Assembly: GCA_037442205.1 (NCBI GenBank)
Contig: JBBIQS010000007.1
Location: 1 to 64,000, forward strand
Source: JBBIQS01 sp037442205
GTDB taxonomy: Bacteria > Myxococcota > Myxococcia > Myxococcales > UBA5297
Direction of reading: 5' to 3'
Length of the DNA stretch: 64,000 nt
In this document: one piece after another, positions 63,639-64,000 of the stretch
How the letters are laid out: every line of letters begins with the position of its first letter
Position numbering within the stretch: position 1 is the stretch's first letter
Notes under the pieces: model-generated
What the model was told of the DNA's origin: nothing
The model's database searches: none
What the model saw: only the letters and a program-made list of their open reading frames with translations
Position numbers and translations under genes: made by a program

Positions 63639-64000
63639 CGACCTGGAGCAGGCCCGGCGACTGACCCGCGCGCTGCGAGGCGGCAGCGCGCCGGCGGCGA
63701 GCGAGGCCCAGCCCGGCTACGTGCGCTTCGCGGCGCCGCGGCCGGCGACCCCGCCACCTCCGCCACCTCCCGTCCCCACTGCCGCGGCTGCTCCGCCTGT
63801 TCCGCCTGCTCCGGCCGCCCCGCGCCAGCTGCAGAAGGCGCCCGAGGGCTTCGGCTCGGCCGGCTGGAACAAGCTGCTGGGCGAGTGCCTGGCGGTCTCC
63901 GGGGCGGAGTCGGCGTTCGTGATGGATCCCCAGGGGCTGGTGGTGGCCTGCCAGGGGGCGCGATCGGCGGTGGAGCTGGAGGCGGTCGGCTCGCGGCTGA
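63598..64000 (+). CDS. Roadblock/LC7-domain protein (partial, runs off window)
   Basis: The frame starts at ATG 63598 (MDPKRSDSSASSSDD) and is still open at the window end. A Pro/Ala-rich linker (about 45-75) is followed by GWNKLLGECLAVSGAESAF and MDPQGLVVACQGA, the start of a roadblock/LC7 domain, the fold of GTPase regulators such as MglB. It overlaps the ParA gene by 41 bp. Its role with the ParA-like ATPase and DUF4388 regulator is inferred; the rest of the gene is needed to confirm. Confidence 0.75.
   Translation, partial: MDPKRSDSSASSSDDLEQARRLTRALRGGSAPAASEAQPGYVRFAAPRPATPPPPPPPVPTAAAAPPVPPAPAAPRQLQKAPEGFGSAGWNKLLGECLAVSGAESAFVMDPQGLVVACQGARSAVELEAVGSRL

Overview
The window looks like a high-GC chromosome segment from a Myxococcota (deltaproteobacterial, myxobacteria-like) organism, probably uncultured. 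The evidence is a very GC-rich third-codon bias and about a dozen large secreted lipoproteins. These include tandem cysteine-rich repeats of the CGDG...EECDDGN type, NHL, RCC1 and WGSGPNDVWAVG-type beta-propellers, and one C-terminal MYXO-CTERM tail (Gly-Cys cluster, hydrophobic helix, poly-Arg).

Layout. (1) 0-7 kb: a partial FG-GAP protein, hypothetical membrane proteins, two lipoproteins, an alpha/beta hydrolase and a large secreted protein. (2) 7.1-15.9 kb: a decayed accessory region. It has two directly oriented remnants of an IS91-family transposase around a propeller lipoprotein, a gene-poor stretch with a 42-bp-period degenerate repeat, small genes, a PadR regulator with two operator-like dyads, a tyrosine-recombinase tail, a possible DNA-methyltransferase tail and a frameshifted DUF3825 gene. 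(3) 16-29.5 kb: core-like genes: a giant propeller lipoprotein, CPBP protease, AHSA1 protein, hydrolase, trypsin/PDZ protease, M3 oligopeptidase and metallophosphoesterase. (4) 29.6-34.5 kb: a four-gene overlapping minus-strand operon for corrinoid methyl transfer: corrinoid protein, UroD/MtaA-like methyltransferase, [2Fe-2S]-ASKHA reductive activator and a GAF-PAS histidine kinase. (5) 34.9-54.3 kb: an MDR oxidoreductase followed by surface and secreted proteins, including a 1351-aa NHL protein, an RCC1/EGF/MYXO-CTERM protein, and a lipoprotein with an internal type IV pilin-like helix. (6) 54.4-58.6 kb: a two-gene N6-methyltransferase plus PD-(D/E)xK nuclease module (candidate restriction-modification or defence system) between 203-bp direct repeats. 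(7) 58.6-64 kb: a TonB-like protein, then a tightly overlapping operon that runs off the end: PAS histidine kinase, ODP-type di-iron metallo-beta-lactamase-fold protein, REC-DUF4388 regulator, ParA-like ATPase and a roadblock-domain protein.

The most notable candidates for under-described systems are the methyl-transfer operon with its own sensor kinase, the repeat-flanked methyltransferase/nuclease pair, the kinase-ODP-regulator-ParA-roadblock operon, and the pilin-helix lipoprotein. All function calls come from reading the sequence; no database search was run. I saw no rRNA, tRNA or CRISPR array.
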